DNA of 60,000 nt from contig NC_087081.1 of assembly GCF_026151205.1 (NCBI RefSeq), positions 11,225,113-11,285,112 of the forward strand. Direction: 5' to 3'. Below the pieces are notes generated by a model, which saw only the letters and a program-made list of their open reading frames with translations, searched no databases and was not told where the DNA came from. A program made the translations under genes and the position numbers. This stretch comes from Bolinopsis microptera (taxonomy: Eukaryota > Ctenophora > Tentaculata > Lobata > Bolinopsidae). Below are positions 22,541 through 34,730 of the stretch, in pieces; positions within the stretch are counted from its first letter, which is position 1, and the number at the start of each line of letters is the position of its first letter.

Positions 22541-22635
22541 TTGACGGATGTTACTCGTCTAAATTTATTCGAAGTAGCGCGATGGCAAGTGCTACGAAGT
22601 AGCGCGCGCCGGGCCAGATCATTATCAATGGTCAA
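22541..22635 (-). mobile_element. Small MITE with TTGAC...GTCAA ends, copy 2 (inverted)
   Basis: It is the reverse complement of the copies at 21906 and 22671: ttgacggatgttactcgtct at the left end and caatggtcaa at the right end. Confidence 0.7.
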
Positions 22636-22670
22636 AAGATTTTGAGATAACTCAACAACTTTGACCATTG

Positions 22671-22762
22671 TTAATGATTTGGCCCGGCGTTCACATAGCC
22701 ATGTGTCTACGCGTACTGCGTGACGCTACTTCGAAGAAATTTAGACGAGTAACATCCGTCAA
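22671..22762 (+). mobile_element. Small MITE with TTGAC...GTCAA ends, copy 3
   Basis: It has the same orientation as copy 1 but a different central part (gttcacatagccatgtgtct). It lies 35 bases from the inverted copy, so the pair can form a hairpin. Confidence 0.7.
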
Positions 22763-23190
22763 TTAATCACAAATCAACAACTACGTTGTCTTAAATTTTC
22801 TTCCTGGGGAGGTAACGTTACTTTTATAAGACGAACATGGAACATGTTACAAAAAACCGGAATGTCTCTACTAACTCTTTTACTTTCAAAGTTAGGCCCC
22901 ATCCAGTAAGGGTTTCTGGGCAGTTTTTTTGCAATATAATGGCACCCCTGTGATTTATATATGCTGGGTCGCAGTACCTTGAAGTTGACGGGTGTTAGTG
23001 TTACGCGCGCCAGGTTAGTAAATTATTATTAACAATGAACATGCAATAGTGAATAGCTTCGAAAGAAGGACATCGTTAATCAGTTTACGTTTATAAGCGC
23101 CTACTGGATCGGAGGACATCGCCGTTTTGACGCGAACTATCGTTTTTGCAACGAGATCTTTAGAAACTTGGAAAGGTTGACATCGTCAAC

Positions 23191-23581
23191 CAGTGCACAG
23201 TGGCGCCCCTTCCCTAATTTTGGCGCGGCGCTCCCCGCCGAAATGCGCCCCTTGTAGGTTTACAACCTACCTGCTACCAGGACGCGCGCCGAGTTGGACT
23301 CGTCGACGGTCCAATATATGGAACAGATATTTTAAGAGTATCACCCGACCCGTTAATGCGCCCCTCCCCTTTTGGCACCCCTCCGTCCCTAAAATTGAAC
23401 AAATTACAAACTAAGGTGAATTTAGAGGATACGCTGGTAAAATCTCTAAAAAAGTGTGTTTCTAGAGCAAGACGCGCAGTTTTGCTAGTACCTCAGTTAA
23501 GTTTTTCAAAATTGTCCCACATTCAAACGACGATCCCCCCCCCCCCCCCCTAAGATTGCGGTACCCTTCGTTACGGCACTG
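23191..23581. mobile_element. hAT non-autonomous element (CAGTGGCG family)
   Basis: The left end is CAGTGCACAGTGGCG (with a small internal duplication) and the right end CGTTACGGCACTG. The flank tcgtcaac is repeated exactly (23183-23190 and 23582-23589). It carries a poly-C tract and the gtcgacgagtc sequence also found near 16750. It is related to 14843-15012 and 30805-31109. Confidence 0.82.
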
Positions 23582-23589
23582 TCGTCAAC

Positions 23590-25253
23590 CCTTCCAAGTC
23601 ATCTAATCCTTATAATCTATTATATTATCTATTATCTCCTCGCACTTCTTATCTCTTCACACAATTTTTTACCCTTCATTCACATCTAGTTTCTCATTTA
23701 AGTTTAACAGCTTGTAACTAGTAACGAGCTTAACCAAATCTTTACCTTTTTCGTTTTATCTTCTCACACCGTAACATCTCAGATGACATTGATCGCTCCT
23801 TTTACAGGTGAAAACTGTCCATGACCAGTTTTATCTATTTCACACCTGATTGCTGATATCTCACATACCTTTCAGTCGCACAGTTCAAACTTTATTTTAT
23901 CAGTTATCAGTATCACACGATCACTCCTTAATATGTAGTCTCCTCCCCGAACCAGCGTATTGAAGAGGTCAGCTCGAACCCGTGGTATTTAACTGCAGCA
24001 GGGTGCCCACCAATCGTGCTTCCCGGCGAATTTGTATTATTTACACTCAAGAGGCAGTGCTCAGGCTATGCTGACCAATTTAAGTTCGAGAAGGTATACA
24101 CAATAAGAGGCAATTTGGATGAGTCACATCAAAGAATTTCACACAAATTTATAATGTAGTTCACATGATAAACGATGGCACGTGACATGGGTGAGATGAT
24201 GACTATAACAAGACGTCGCAGTCACCATGGCAACCAATGTCACGTGCACACGAAATAATACATATTCGTAATAACAATGCGACTATAAAATAATTTAAAA
24301 GACCGATTGTGTACCAAAACCAATTGCGAACTTCAGAAAATTTACCATATAGACACAAAATAAGAAATGTTACTTTTCAAATGAGATCCGTCTCTTGGGA
24401 TGGAAACAAGATAGTGTGTCATGATGTGCAATTTCGGTCGAAAGGATTAATCTTTTTGAACAAATACATTGCAATTGGTCTAGTGTGAAGCCAAGTGTTA
24501 AATTCTAAAAAAATTACCTAACAGAATGAAAATAACACGTGACTAGATCTTACAATTCACAGTTTCCTCCGCTATTCTCAATAAGATAAGCAGATACTGT
24601 GTGCAAGGTCTCCCCACTACATGCAACGTCTCCCAAAGTGACGAATCTCAATAACGAGGCGAATCAGAAACCCTTTAACACCAGACTAAATTACTAATAG
24701 AAATTAACTGTAAAACGGTTCAAGATCTTGAGAAAGCAGATCATGCTATCTATCACTGGATCGTCACACTTGAAGCGAGAAATCCAGCAGATGAATGTTC
24801 CAGAATGATCCAGAATGTTCTATACACTACACATTTTGATCTAGATTACATTAAGACGGTAAATGAAAAAGCCTTTCTTTCGAAACCTTTTAAACATATA
24901 TAGTATTTATACTCGACTGCAAGTATGAGAATGTTGTCTAATTGTTTTCCAATCAACTAATATTTCTTATCACACTACAATATATTTTGATCCTGACCGG
25001 CAGGAGTGTTCGTTGAAATGGCGTTAAGAAGTATTTATGACGTTGCTTTGGTGGTAATCTGAAAATAATAGTCATGTTAAATTTGGGATGATACTCGGAA
25101 TAACAAGACAGAATAAATTTCGTGATCTTCGATTAATCTTTTGAATAGAAAATAGAATTCTCAGTATTTGCCTATTTCCTGGAAAGCTGATTGGCTAATA
25201 TTGCTATGACGCGAACTTGTAAAAAAAACCACAATATAATCTCTAGTACTCAC
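23590..25253. other. Intergenic or 3' flank of the V-ATPase gene
   Basis: No gene or repeat was recognised. A very short last exon of the V-ATPase gene may lie here, because exon 5 ends in a strong donor, but I could not locate it. Confidence 0.4.
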
Positions 25254-28200
25254 CCTGATGTGAAGGATGATTCCGACGATAAGACCGTAGAGTCCGAGCA
25301 CTTCAGCGAAAATAAGGATCAGGATCATACCCACGAACAGTTTAGGCTGCTGTGCTGTGCTTCTCACACCTGTTAAATAAATTGCATTGTGACAACATGA
25401 TAATATCTTTTAAATGACCAATGTAACAGCTAAGTCTGGACGTTTGGGTTGCGTTACTAACGAAGATAAGATTGGTACAATTCCAGCCGGAACTCTACAT
25501 CTTTCCTTGAAGCAGAATATTAGAGAAAAGTAGTTATTAAGAAGACATTAAGGGGAATCATATTCTATAGAGATCAGTAGCTCTAGCTCTAGCATCATGC
25601 TGATTCATCCATATATAAGTTATTGTTTACTTTATGGTTCATTTTACATGCCACTGAACCCTTCAGAACAATTCTCCGCTTTATCTTCATACCCTAGTAA
25701 GAAATATAACAATTTCACACCGGATGTAGCGAGTACACATTACACAACCACGACCTACACCAACATTACAACCCAATTTACAGTGAACATTGCAGTACAT
25801 CAGTATTATACACGGTGGGTAATTTTCACGATTAAACCAAATTGGGCAAACCAGGCTGATCCCCGGCTCAACTATTGAGGTTAGAGCAAAGTATAAACAG
25901 GAAGTCAGATGCTAACCACGCTACTGTTAATCTGGTATCAGCCTACAGATTGTACACACTTACATCCGTAATACGCACATTGTATGGTAATCCTAATGTT
26001 TGCAGAATACAGATGCTATTACTGCACAGTTGCGCAACAATCCAGGTATTATGTGGAACAATGAGATGCAGTCATGCAGTCACCCAATTACAATTACTGA
26101 CTGTTGGGTGGAGCTACCTACTAACAGCTAACTACCTTGGTCATTACCCCTGTTACCCCTGTTACCCCTGTAACCCCTGTCCTAACAATATTAAGCGATC
26201 CTAATTCCTACAGCACAGTTCCTTGTGAGAGGTTACAATAAAAACCATGATGTCTGTGGATGTAACGAACACAGTTCAAACTGCCTTTTTACAGCTTCTA
26301 CACTCTACAGCCTGCAAGTTACAACCATACAAATTACAAACCTGTAGTTGAATCACATTGGCAGCAGTTTTAGCTACACCCACAAACACACAACATTCCA
26401 GTAAAACACATACCTGCATCTCCGACGATTCCAATAGCAAAACCAGAGGCAAGTCCACAAATTCCGACTGAAAGTCCGGCAGCAAAGTCGCAGAATGACA
26501 TGAAGAGGGTGTATTTCGGTGCTGGGTATACTGTTTGTAGGGAGTTAAGGAAAGTTCCAAACATAATTAGATTGATTTTGACAACATTGAATTGTGGCAA
26601 CTTAGTTGAAATCTGGGTGTGATAGTGAACTGTGAATGTGTAGAATTTTTACGTGGCACTGGTAATAGACATTACACTTACCATCGGCGAATTTGAATAT
26701 TCAAGGTTAATCGCTTGTTTGGTCAACTTTTTAGCCTGATCATTGATGTTATGAGGAGTACGAGGTGTTCAGTCTTGAAAACCGAACATCCGGGAATCAA
26801 CTTCCGGGTGTCATGTGATTTTTTATATGATCCGGAAGTACCGCGCGCGATGCGCGCGTTATACTAAATGCTAACTGCTGCAAAAGTGGCATGGTTTGTT
26901 CCGGTTCGGTGGGCAGTTTTCCTTGACATGACGGCGCGCGCTATCGACATTCGATTTCCCTCAAGTGATAAACCAGTTATCAACGTTCTACAGCATACTT
27001 TACTCAACAAATTTAAAACTTATGACATTAAAAACATTAACCATAAGTCTAAAAGAGCCAATAATCCAGGTATCAAAACGCAGCGACCTAGACCTGGATT
27101 ATTGCGCACGTGTACAATAAACCAATTATAGAGACTATTATGCAGCACTATAAAGGAACTATATTAATCTATTAATATACCTTAATCTTACTCGCAACTG
27201 TTTGGTGGATATTGATACAAGGAGCTCTTTTAATCTCAAACATGTATGACGATTAGAAATTTGGAAAGATTCCAATTGTTCCGAAATTTTTGCGATTTAC
27301 GTCTTGTATGAATCCTAGGCCTGTGGTTGAGTGAAACTGATCATGATTTTTGTACAATATTGAATGATTTTTTTAAATGCAAGGAATTTTTGATAGCATT
27401 TCAAAAGGATACGTGACTGGATGATAAGAGCAGCGACGACAAGACCATAGATAGCCAAGATACCTGAAATATTTCAGATTAAATAACCGAAATTCCAAGC
27501 GTTTAATACCAGTATAATAAAAAAATAATATTAAGGTACCAATGCGCTTCAATATAATACACAATTCTTCAATTTTTACTTCAAGACAAGTTCATCATCA
27601 TTCATAAGTCGGGTTACACCACATGTATTATATTAATAAACTAATAAAATTATTAATAACCATTATTATACTAACCAGCCATAACCACAGGAATGATAGA
27701 CTTCATAATCAGATCAGGTTTCATTACTGCCATAGCAGAGATACCGACTCCTGATTTAGCTGTTCCATAAGCAGCCCCCAATGCTGAAAGAAATTTATTG
27801 TGTATTTGTTGTAAATACTGGCACATTCTAAGTATTCTTGTTTCTAGGCAGTGTAGAATAGTCAAGTTACATGGGACAATATTAGAGCTGATTCTGAAGT
27901 TTGAGGAAATGGCTTCTGCTGAATGACGAAATGTGAAATATGATCGCTGTAATAACTAATTCTAAACACCGTTTTATCTGCTTACTGCTACCTCTCATTG
28001 CTAATTTCTGTAATGGTGCAGCAGAATGCGCTCCCTTTATCGGAATGTAAATTAAATTTCATGGTTAGCTATGTCCACTTTTACCCTCACATGTTCAGGG
28101 TAAACCGCCGCGCCGGCGAAAGAAATATAAACTCTAGTATTTCTTAGAATCTCTCAGTATATCTCGGAAGCAACTTTCTAATTCCTACTTACACGGCTAC

Positions 28201-28924
28201 GCTTATCAGGGCGCTGTGTTCTGCAGAACGCAGATTTTAGTTTTAGAGCATGTTAAATATGGGTGTTTGTTAGTATAGTGAGGCTCATTGACGGTGCTTC
28301 ATTTGGTGAATTCAATTCTAATGGGGACCCACTCGATACAGCTTTGTGAGACTCTCTTGTGAAAGGTAATCACATTTGTTCAGTGATCTCATCACACACT
28401 GAACACATGATGTACCAACAGAGTGTAAAACGAGTGTACATGATAATGATGAATTCTGTGCATTAGCAGGGAAAGTGGAGATAGGAGAGATATAATGAGG
28501 GGTGTGGTGATTAAAGCAATTAGGTGTAACTATAATGAAGTGTAATTACCCTGTACTGTGTTAAAATAGGTATGCTAGAAACTAATGACTGGGCGAGGCT
28601 GGGTGTGTGTGTGTGTGTCTTAACTCGTAATGCTTCGCTACTTACACACAAGTCATTTTGGCAAGTAGGGTAGCTCATTGTACATATCAACAATTTATCT
28701 GCCTTATTTCCCTAAGTTGTACGTATGGAAATATTGTAATATTTAGTAAACGTTGGTCAAGATATTTGACTGTTATGAGGTGTATAACAGCAAAAAAAGT
28801 ATCGAAACTGTGATAAGTAAAGTGATAAGTGCTTACAACTGAAGATGATAGCTGATGCTGCTCCCATACATCCGAAGAATGGTGCGTAAGCTGGGGCTAA
28901 GTCGGAGGTGGTTTCGTCAGCCAT
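25254..28924 (-). CDS. ATP6V0C: V-type proton ATPase 16 kDa proteolipid (c) subunit, five exons
   Basis: Exons on the minus strand: 28924-28837, 27783-27676, 27463-27413, 26530-26414 and 25369-25254, all with GT-AG sites and matching phases. The product starts [18 protein letters not shown] and has four membrane helices. Helix 1-2 hallmarks are [14 protein letters not shown] and [20 protein letters not shown]. Helix 3-4 hallmarks are [38 protein letters not shown] and [20 protein letters not shown]. The glutamate in FAEVLG is the proton-carrying residue of the family. It forms the membrane rotor ring of the V-ATPase. Exon 5 ends in AGG/gtgagtact; a short terminal exon is expected but was not found, and without splicing the frame adds about 32 unrelated residues. 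Cassette 30084-30607 may share exons 4 and 5. Confidence 0.93.
26143..26181. repeat. Short tandem (ttacccctg)n in V-ATPase intron 4
   Basis: Four units of about 9 bp, ttacccctg with one taacccctg variant, lie inside the intron between exons 4 and 5. Confidence 0.7.
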
Positions 28925-30083
28925 TTTGGATTTGTGAGAATGCTATCGAATAATATCGGTTAAAACTGCTTTGCTGAATAAACTGGGTTTAAATAAAGCA
29001 TTGGGGTTAAATAAAGCATTTTTTGTTTTAAAGCTGTAATATTGAAACTTGGATAATCTCGATGATATCTGTGTAAAATTATGTGTATTACATATTATCA
29101 TGCTGTAACAAATGCAGTTAGATGATGTTTGTACATCATTTAAAGTTTATGATCGGACGATTGTTTATTAGCCGCACAGAATATGTACATGTTGAATGTT
29201 AATTGTTACTTCTTCGTACAGTCAAGTTAGACGAAATAATAAACATTAAACATACACCCTTCAGCGTGTTCAAGAATCAAGCAAACATTGTGCCAAATAG
29301 GAACGTGGTGGCGGTCCCAAAAAACAAATGTTTTAAATTGGTAATATTATATTTAAAATGAAAACATTCTTATTAATATTGCTTATAAAAGTTATTTAAC
29401 TCATGTTAGATTCAACCTGGGCAAAACATATCACATAACGACACGATACTAAATGAGGAAAAGGACGTAGTAAATCATATTATGGGACTTTCCTGATCTA
29501 TTTTTCAAGGATCGAATTCCCCAACAGGCTCATGAACAACCGAAACATAACAAAAATGAATAATGGATAATGGATATGCATGATTAGATTACAGTTTAGA
29601 TCATGGTGAGGGAAACTTGAAAGTTAAATCTCTTAAAAAAACCTTACATTAGTTTTTGCTACAATAAGAATGCTGACTGCAGAGATGCTTCGGTGATAAG
29701 ATACTCACATGACATGTTGTCCAGAAGGAGCGAGGGTAGATACAGACTACAGAGTTGACCATAAAGAAAACAAAAAATGGCAAATTCAGATCATTGTCAG
29801 TAAAACGGTCATAAACAGATGTCAGTTGAACTGCATTGTCTCCCAAAATCTACTGTCTGTCTTCCATAGGTCGTCAATGGTAATTTCAAAAGGATACATG
29901 GGAAGCACACTGTGCAACATTCCAGCAAGAGCTGGTTCATAGTTCAGAAAGTCATGCCCAAATTTACAATTTCAAACGTCATGTTTGCGGCTGACTAACA
30001 GAAAATGGTAGCCAATATTGTACTTTATCAGACATTTTCCAATGAAAGTAAGGTAACCTAGAAATTTTGTTGTAAAAGGATAC

Positions 30084-30607
30084 ATCCTTGTGATATAAGA
30101 GCTGCTACCACCAAACCATAAATAGCTAAAATACCTGCAAAACATCGAGATTTACTGAGCTTGACAGTTAAATCATAACTCACTATGGTTTTCCTACATT
30201 CAACTTTAATTTTTCATCATAATCCTCCCATTGTGAGTTTGTAAAATTACATTTATGTTATGCTAACCTGCCATAACAACTGGAATTATAGATTTCATAA
30301 TAAGATCAGGCTTCATAACTGCCATTGCAGCAATTCCTGTTCCTGATTTAGCTGTCCCATAAGCAGCACCAAAAGCTGAAAACGAAAAGAAAGTTAAATT
30401 AGTTGGCTTAAAGAAGTTTAACCTTTCGAAAGTTTAACTTTTCATAAGCTATAGTATTCATCAGGCAAAAAGTTTGCTATTATGACAAACATTGTACTTT
30501 GGTTGAAACAAATAAATGGACTGTTAATTACATGAGAATACTATCGCAGAAGCTGCACCCATGCATCCAAAGAATGGGGAATAAGCAGGAGCAAGGTCGG
30601 TAGACAT
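30084..30607 (-). CDS. Second copy of V-ATPase c subunit exons 1-3 (alternative 5' cassette or partial duplicate)
   Basis: Three exons on the minus strand: 30607-30532 (76 bp), 30375-30268 (108 bp) and 30134-30084 (51 bp). Sizes and phases match exons 1-3 of the gene at 25254-28924, except for a shorter start. The product begins [14 protein letters not shown] and continues [20 protein letters not shown] and [20 protein letters not shown]; all splice sites are intact and there is no stop. No copy of exons 4-5 was found between 28925 and 30083. Its last exon ends in phase 1 with T, and exon 4 at 26530 starts TA, so splicing onto the shared exons gives Leu, as it does for the nearer cassette. 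It is either an alternative first half or a decaying partial duplicate; the unbroken coding sequence favours function. Confidence 0.8.
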
Positions 30608-30804
30608 GATTACTTATTCTGTACCTAAAATTGAAAAGTTTTGAAATATGTTTACCTCAACCTTACCAAGGTTTGATTTCTTACCTATATGTTAACATTG
30701 GCAAAAACGATGTATGTTCTAAATGAAAAGTTACAAAGTTACAAAAGATATGAACCTTTTTAGAACAAAACTTTGCAATAATAAGATATGACTGTATGTT
30801 AGGA

Positions 30805-31109
30805 CAGAGGCGTAACGAAGGGCCCTGCTGACCCCGCTGTGCGGGGGGGCCGGGGGGAGGGGGGGCTCCGTCTTAGGAGGGCGCCAAATTGTCGTTTGAA
30901 TGTGGGACCAATTCGAAAACTTCACTAGAGTACTAGCAAAACTGCGCGTTTTACTCTAGATACACAATTTTTTAGAGATTTTACCGGCGTATCCTCTAAC
31001 ATCACCTAATCTGTTCAATTTTAGGGAGGGGCACCAAAATGGGAGGGGGCGCCAACAGGGGGGCGCTTTTTCGGCGGGGGGGCACCAACAGGCTACGTTA
31101 CGCCACTGT
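30805..31109. mobile_element. hAT non-autonomous element (CAGTGGCG family), GC-rich copy
   Basis: Its ends are CAGAGGCGTAACG and CGTTACGCCACTG, with flanks tgttagga (30797-30804) and tgttcgga (31110-31117), 8 bp with one mismatch. The interior holds G-rich runs and shares sequence with 23191-23581. Confidence 0.82.
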
Positions 31110-31972
31110 GTTCGGAACTTGTTCAGATAAAACAGTTGTAGTGTTATCTGATCCATTTAAAATAAAATTTGCGATTCCTAACAGCTTACAGCTGAACACT
31201 CAGATTCAATGAAGACCAAACATTGCAATTTCACGCCTGCCCATTTCAAGTTCAGCATTGCCTGGTTATTCAGAAGTTGTTATATTGGCGATCGCTCCAA
31301 AAAACAAGGTTAAAAGCAATTGCAGGTTGTCCCATTACATGTACCACGAGAAGGTCTTACAGAATAAATCTAACCATTTGAGAAACAAATTTTATACAAT
31401 ATACAATTGAGGAGCATTATTATCTATCTTAACAGTCAAGAAAACAACAAATTTTTTTCAAGAAAACAACAAATTTTTATTTAAATCAATTATAGCAACA
31501 ATTTGAAAAACTTTAAAGCTCTTCTATTACCATGGAATATACTACGGGTATGGTGACTTGGGCTATTGAGTTGTTAAGTAGATTAAGATTAGTAAACCTG
31601 CACTTGCATTGTATATTTTATAAAAACTAGAAATTAGGCTTCACGGTAAAATGGAGAAGCAGGCTGATCTTGGAGAGAGCAGACCGTAAAGTTTACGCAC
31701 CCACCAGGGCTACCTACCTACCCCAGTTGTTCTTTTTGGTTTATCAGCTTGTATTGTTATATTTATGGACCCCAAGTCACCACACTAAGAAGGAGTATGT
31801 AAAAAAAATAATAATAATAATGAATTAAGTTAATATCATCATATCTGTTTAAAACAGTAAAAGTCAAGTTGAGGATTGACTTTCCTAGTTAATTTAAAGG
31901 TTCAAACGTTTGGGAATATAATAATGTTGGTATTTGTATCTGCTGCAGCAATAATATCGAAATATCATTTGT
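31110..31972. other. Non-coding DNA
   Basis: AT-rich. I see only a short duplication (caagaaaacaacaaattttt twice near 31435-31480) and an (ata)n stretch near 31810. Confidence 0.5.
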
Positions 31973-32340
31973 CTAGAAAATTTTCGCCACTTCAATAGAT
32001 ATTGGGTCGGCAATTTGGTGAGTGAGTGATGAGATGGTTTGGTCTGTGATTGAGTGAGGGGCGATGTGAAAGTTGTGGTAAGTCCAGGTGTTATTATTGT
32101 TGATGGATTGAGATCCCAGGATGATACTTTTACAGCGTAATTTAACCAAAGATACAGAAGTAGTGAGGATTTCCCCATTCTCATTTAGAATCCGTTTATG
32201 TATGCTATTCCACAATTTGGAGGCTATATAAAGAAAAGTGTTGGTTTTTCTTGGGAGGATTATGACATTGCTTGTATCACGTTTTGATGAGTCTATAGTA
32301 CAATACAACGAGTATGGAGTGCGAAATTTTTCACAGTGGA
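31973..32340 (-). pseudogene. LINE ORF2 C-terminal remnant
   Basis: On the minus strand the frame reads KFRTPYSLYCTIDSSKRDT, then VIILPRKTNTFLYIASKLWN. This is the usual pattern near the end of CR1/L2-type ORF2 (aromatic-TR segment, P-R-T, then LWN). The upstream parts are missing. Confidence 0.55.
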
Positions 32341-32596
32341 AGGGTTCACTGCAGTAATAACCCTCCTAACATCAAAGTACCTTAGCTAACTTAAGTATTA
32401 ACCTGTGTGTGATGCATAAGCATTTCTTGATTTGATTAAGTGTACCTAATATTGAACTTTGAAATTGTAGTACTAACAAGATAAAGGGTCTGGGTGGTAA
32501 AATGATGGTTTAAGAAATTACAATCCGAATAATCCGGAAAATCCGTAAGTAGGAGTTGGCTGAAGAGCAACCCGGCCCTGTCAATCGTTCAGCAAG

Positions 32597-33506
32597 CAGG
32601 AGGTGACCGGGACATGATTTTAGGCCTGACCGGGACCGGGACCGGGATACGAAATGTGACTTGACCGGGACCGGGACCGGGACCGGGACCGGGACTGAGA
32701 TTATCAATTTACCATGACCGGGACCGGGACCAATAATTTCTGGGATTTCTATCTTACCGGGACCGGGACCAACAATCCAATTTTACCGGGATGACCGGGA
32801 TGACCGGGAATTGACCGGGATGACCAGGATTTGACCGGGATGACCGGGATTTGACCGTGATGACCGGGACCAAAACTGGTATTCTCATATTGAAAGCTGC
32901 AACTTTCATTTACATTATAATTGAAAAAAAAAAACCGTCAATATGGTGCATGGGCCCAATGTACTACACCAATAATGTTCATGTACTGATTACTCAAGTT
33001 CACCCTCATTCCTCATTCCTCGATCAATGATCCCTCAAATTATTCAACAGTTTCATTCTCCAATTCCAATTGACAATTGGGCGTAGCCCGAGTTGAAAAC
33101 TTGATGTTAGTTTGCACTTAAATGAGTTATGTAACGATATTAGTTACCTAAACTAGTAAACTTGTTTAGCAATTTTAAACATTGTTTTATTTGGCTCAGA
33201 GGTTGTTGAAAGATGAAATTCACAATGAATGAAAGTAAAAACTTAAAATCACAGTGAATGAAATAATGTAAAAGATCCCGGTCAAAATCCCGGCAAATTT
33301 GAGTGATTGACCGGGACCGGGACCGGGACTGGGACCAAGAATCCTGAATTAACCGGGACCGGGATCATAGATCAGCATTTGACCGGGACCGCGACCGGGA
33401 TGAAAAATTTGACTTGACCCGGTTGACCGGGATCGGACCGGAATAGCTGAAAATTGCCAATCCCAGTACCGGGATTCCCGGTACCGGGAATCCCGGTCAC
33501 CTCTTG
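32597..33506. mobile_element. hAT-like element made largely of gaccggga repeats
   Basis: Its ends are CAGGAGGTGACCGGGA and TCCCGGTCACCTCTTG (inverted, starting CA and ending TG). The flank tcagcaag is repeated exactly (32589-32596 and 33507-33514), the 8-bp hAT signature. Most of the interior is imperfect gaccggga/gggacc repetition at both ends, with about 400 bp of unique AT-rich DNA (32880-33270) in the middle. No transposase. Confidence 0.82.
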
Positions 33507-33514
33507 TCAGCAAG

Positions 33515-34225
33515 GGAACCCATTCTTTGCAATTAGCACTAACAATTGGGATGAAAAGGATATAAGCTGTGAAGGAAGCAGGGAATCGGTCATCCTTTCA
33601 GCAATGTGGATTTACGACTTTCAACAAATTATGGTATTTGCAAGCTGGGTGGCGTAATAGTAACACGATCTACCATGAGCTGTGTAGAATGTAATGGTCT
33701 ATTATAAGTCAGCAAGTTACCAAGCTGCAGATTGGTACAACTTCAGACTGTGATGCACACTCCCTACACCCTGGCTCGTATGAACAACCCCGTACAGCTA
33801 GTATACTACTGGTCCATTTCCACAGAGTGGGTTGCGGTTGCTCAAATGAGATAAGCACGACCTCAAGTAGTAAAGGGCAGGTTACCTCCCAACATCAGAA
33901 GAGATCTGCCCTTGAATTTTTGGTGTTGGCGGCATTCAAAGGCTAAAGCACTTAATGTAGAACACTACCCAAAACTAAGATGATTAAAAATAGAAAGTTC
34001 GTATAAAGATTGAGGAAATTCGGTATTAGCGCTCGATTTACAAAACGTGATTTACAATAAACGGATATGCGCGGCGTATTTGGTATTTTAACATTCTTTT
34101 TCCTTGTCGCAATAATATAAATATAATAGTATGAATGGATTGCTAAACAATTTTCAGCATGTTCATCTGCATCATCAAAATGCGACTAAAAATAATTTTC
34201 CTCGCCCCGGCCCTGATCTTTATAT
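33515..34225. other. Non-coding DNA
   Basis: No gene or clear repeat, apart from a fragment near 34095-34200 (ttccttgtcgcaa ... aaaatgcgactaa) that resembles the edges of the fold-back MITE at 15473. Confidence 0.5.
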
Positions 34226-34730
34226 TAGGTAGTGCGCCATCGAGAGTGAGCCGCGCGCGCCTACTGTAGGATGGTTTTTAGCGCTAATTTCGGCCAGCAC
34301 AATTTTCTTCAATATTCAAACAAATAGATATTAAATATACTTCCCGACCTCCGATTGCAACAAAAATTTGTAAGCTTACTAATAGATTTACAGTAACTCC
34401 GATATCCACCAAATTTTTCGGACAGTTCTGAAAGCCCTACTGGAAGGTTGTCGCCAATTTTAAGAATGATCTCATTCAACTTTCAAGGAACCGAAGATAT
34501 ATCCGAATAATACGACAAAAATCAACGAATTAGGTCAAATTACGCGACTTTTACAGCTAATTTTGCTCCAAAAGCCGCGCACTATCAAATATGGCACATA
34601 AGCGAAACTCACTGATTTTTTCAAAAAGGTATGACAAATTTGGTATTGTGCAGTGAAAATTCTCACAGTCTCTAGAAAACAATGGTACAAAAATTTTTAA
34701 AATCCGAGCAAGTTTATTTTTATTTTTTTT
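34226..34730. mobile_element. TAGG-family element, truncated at its right end
   Basis: It begins TAGGTAGTGCGCCATCG and follows the full copy at 46075-46670 through the tcacagtctctagaaaac segment to gagcaagtttatttttat. It lacks the last 17 or so bases, where the LINE begins. This fragment supplies the apparent ATG at 34682 of the following ORF. Confidence 0.75.

Larger units (their letters stand above)
21599..23190. other. MITE-rich non-coding DNA
   Basis: No gene. Contents: Penelope-like 3' region (to about 21900), three GTCAA-ended MITEs, a TTACTGGG MITE, a piece of the TAGG family (22202-22345, inverted) and a poly-C run near 22030. From 22764 to 23190 nothing specific was recognised. Confidence 0.6.

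Noticed and set aside
25597-26204. Open frames in V-ATPase intron 4
   Set aside because: Low-complexity threonine/asparagine-rich translations of intronic DNA with no homology.
29640-29945. Possible exons 4-5 for the upstream V-ATPase cassette, or a separate exon (minus frame with HDFLNYEPALAGMLHSVLPM)
   Set aside because: No similarity to V-ATPase helices 3-4. The minus-strand frame looks vaguely protein-like and contains a gtatccttttgaaat matching the exon 3 donor region, but there is no family match and a stop follows; left unassigned.
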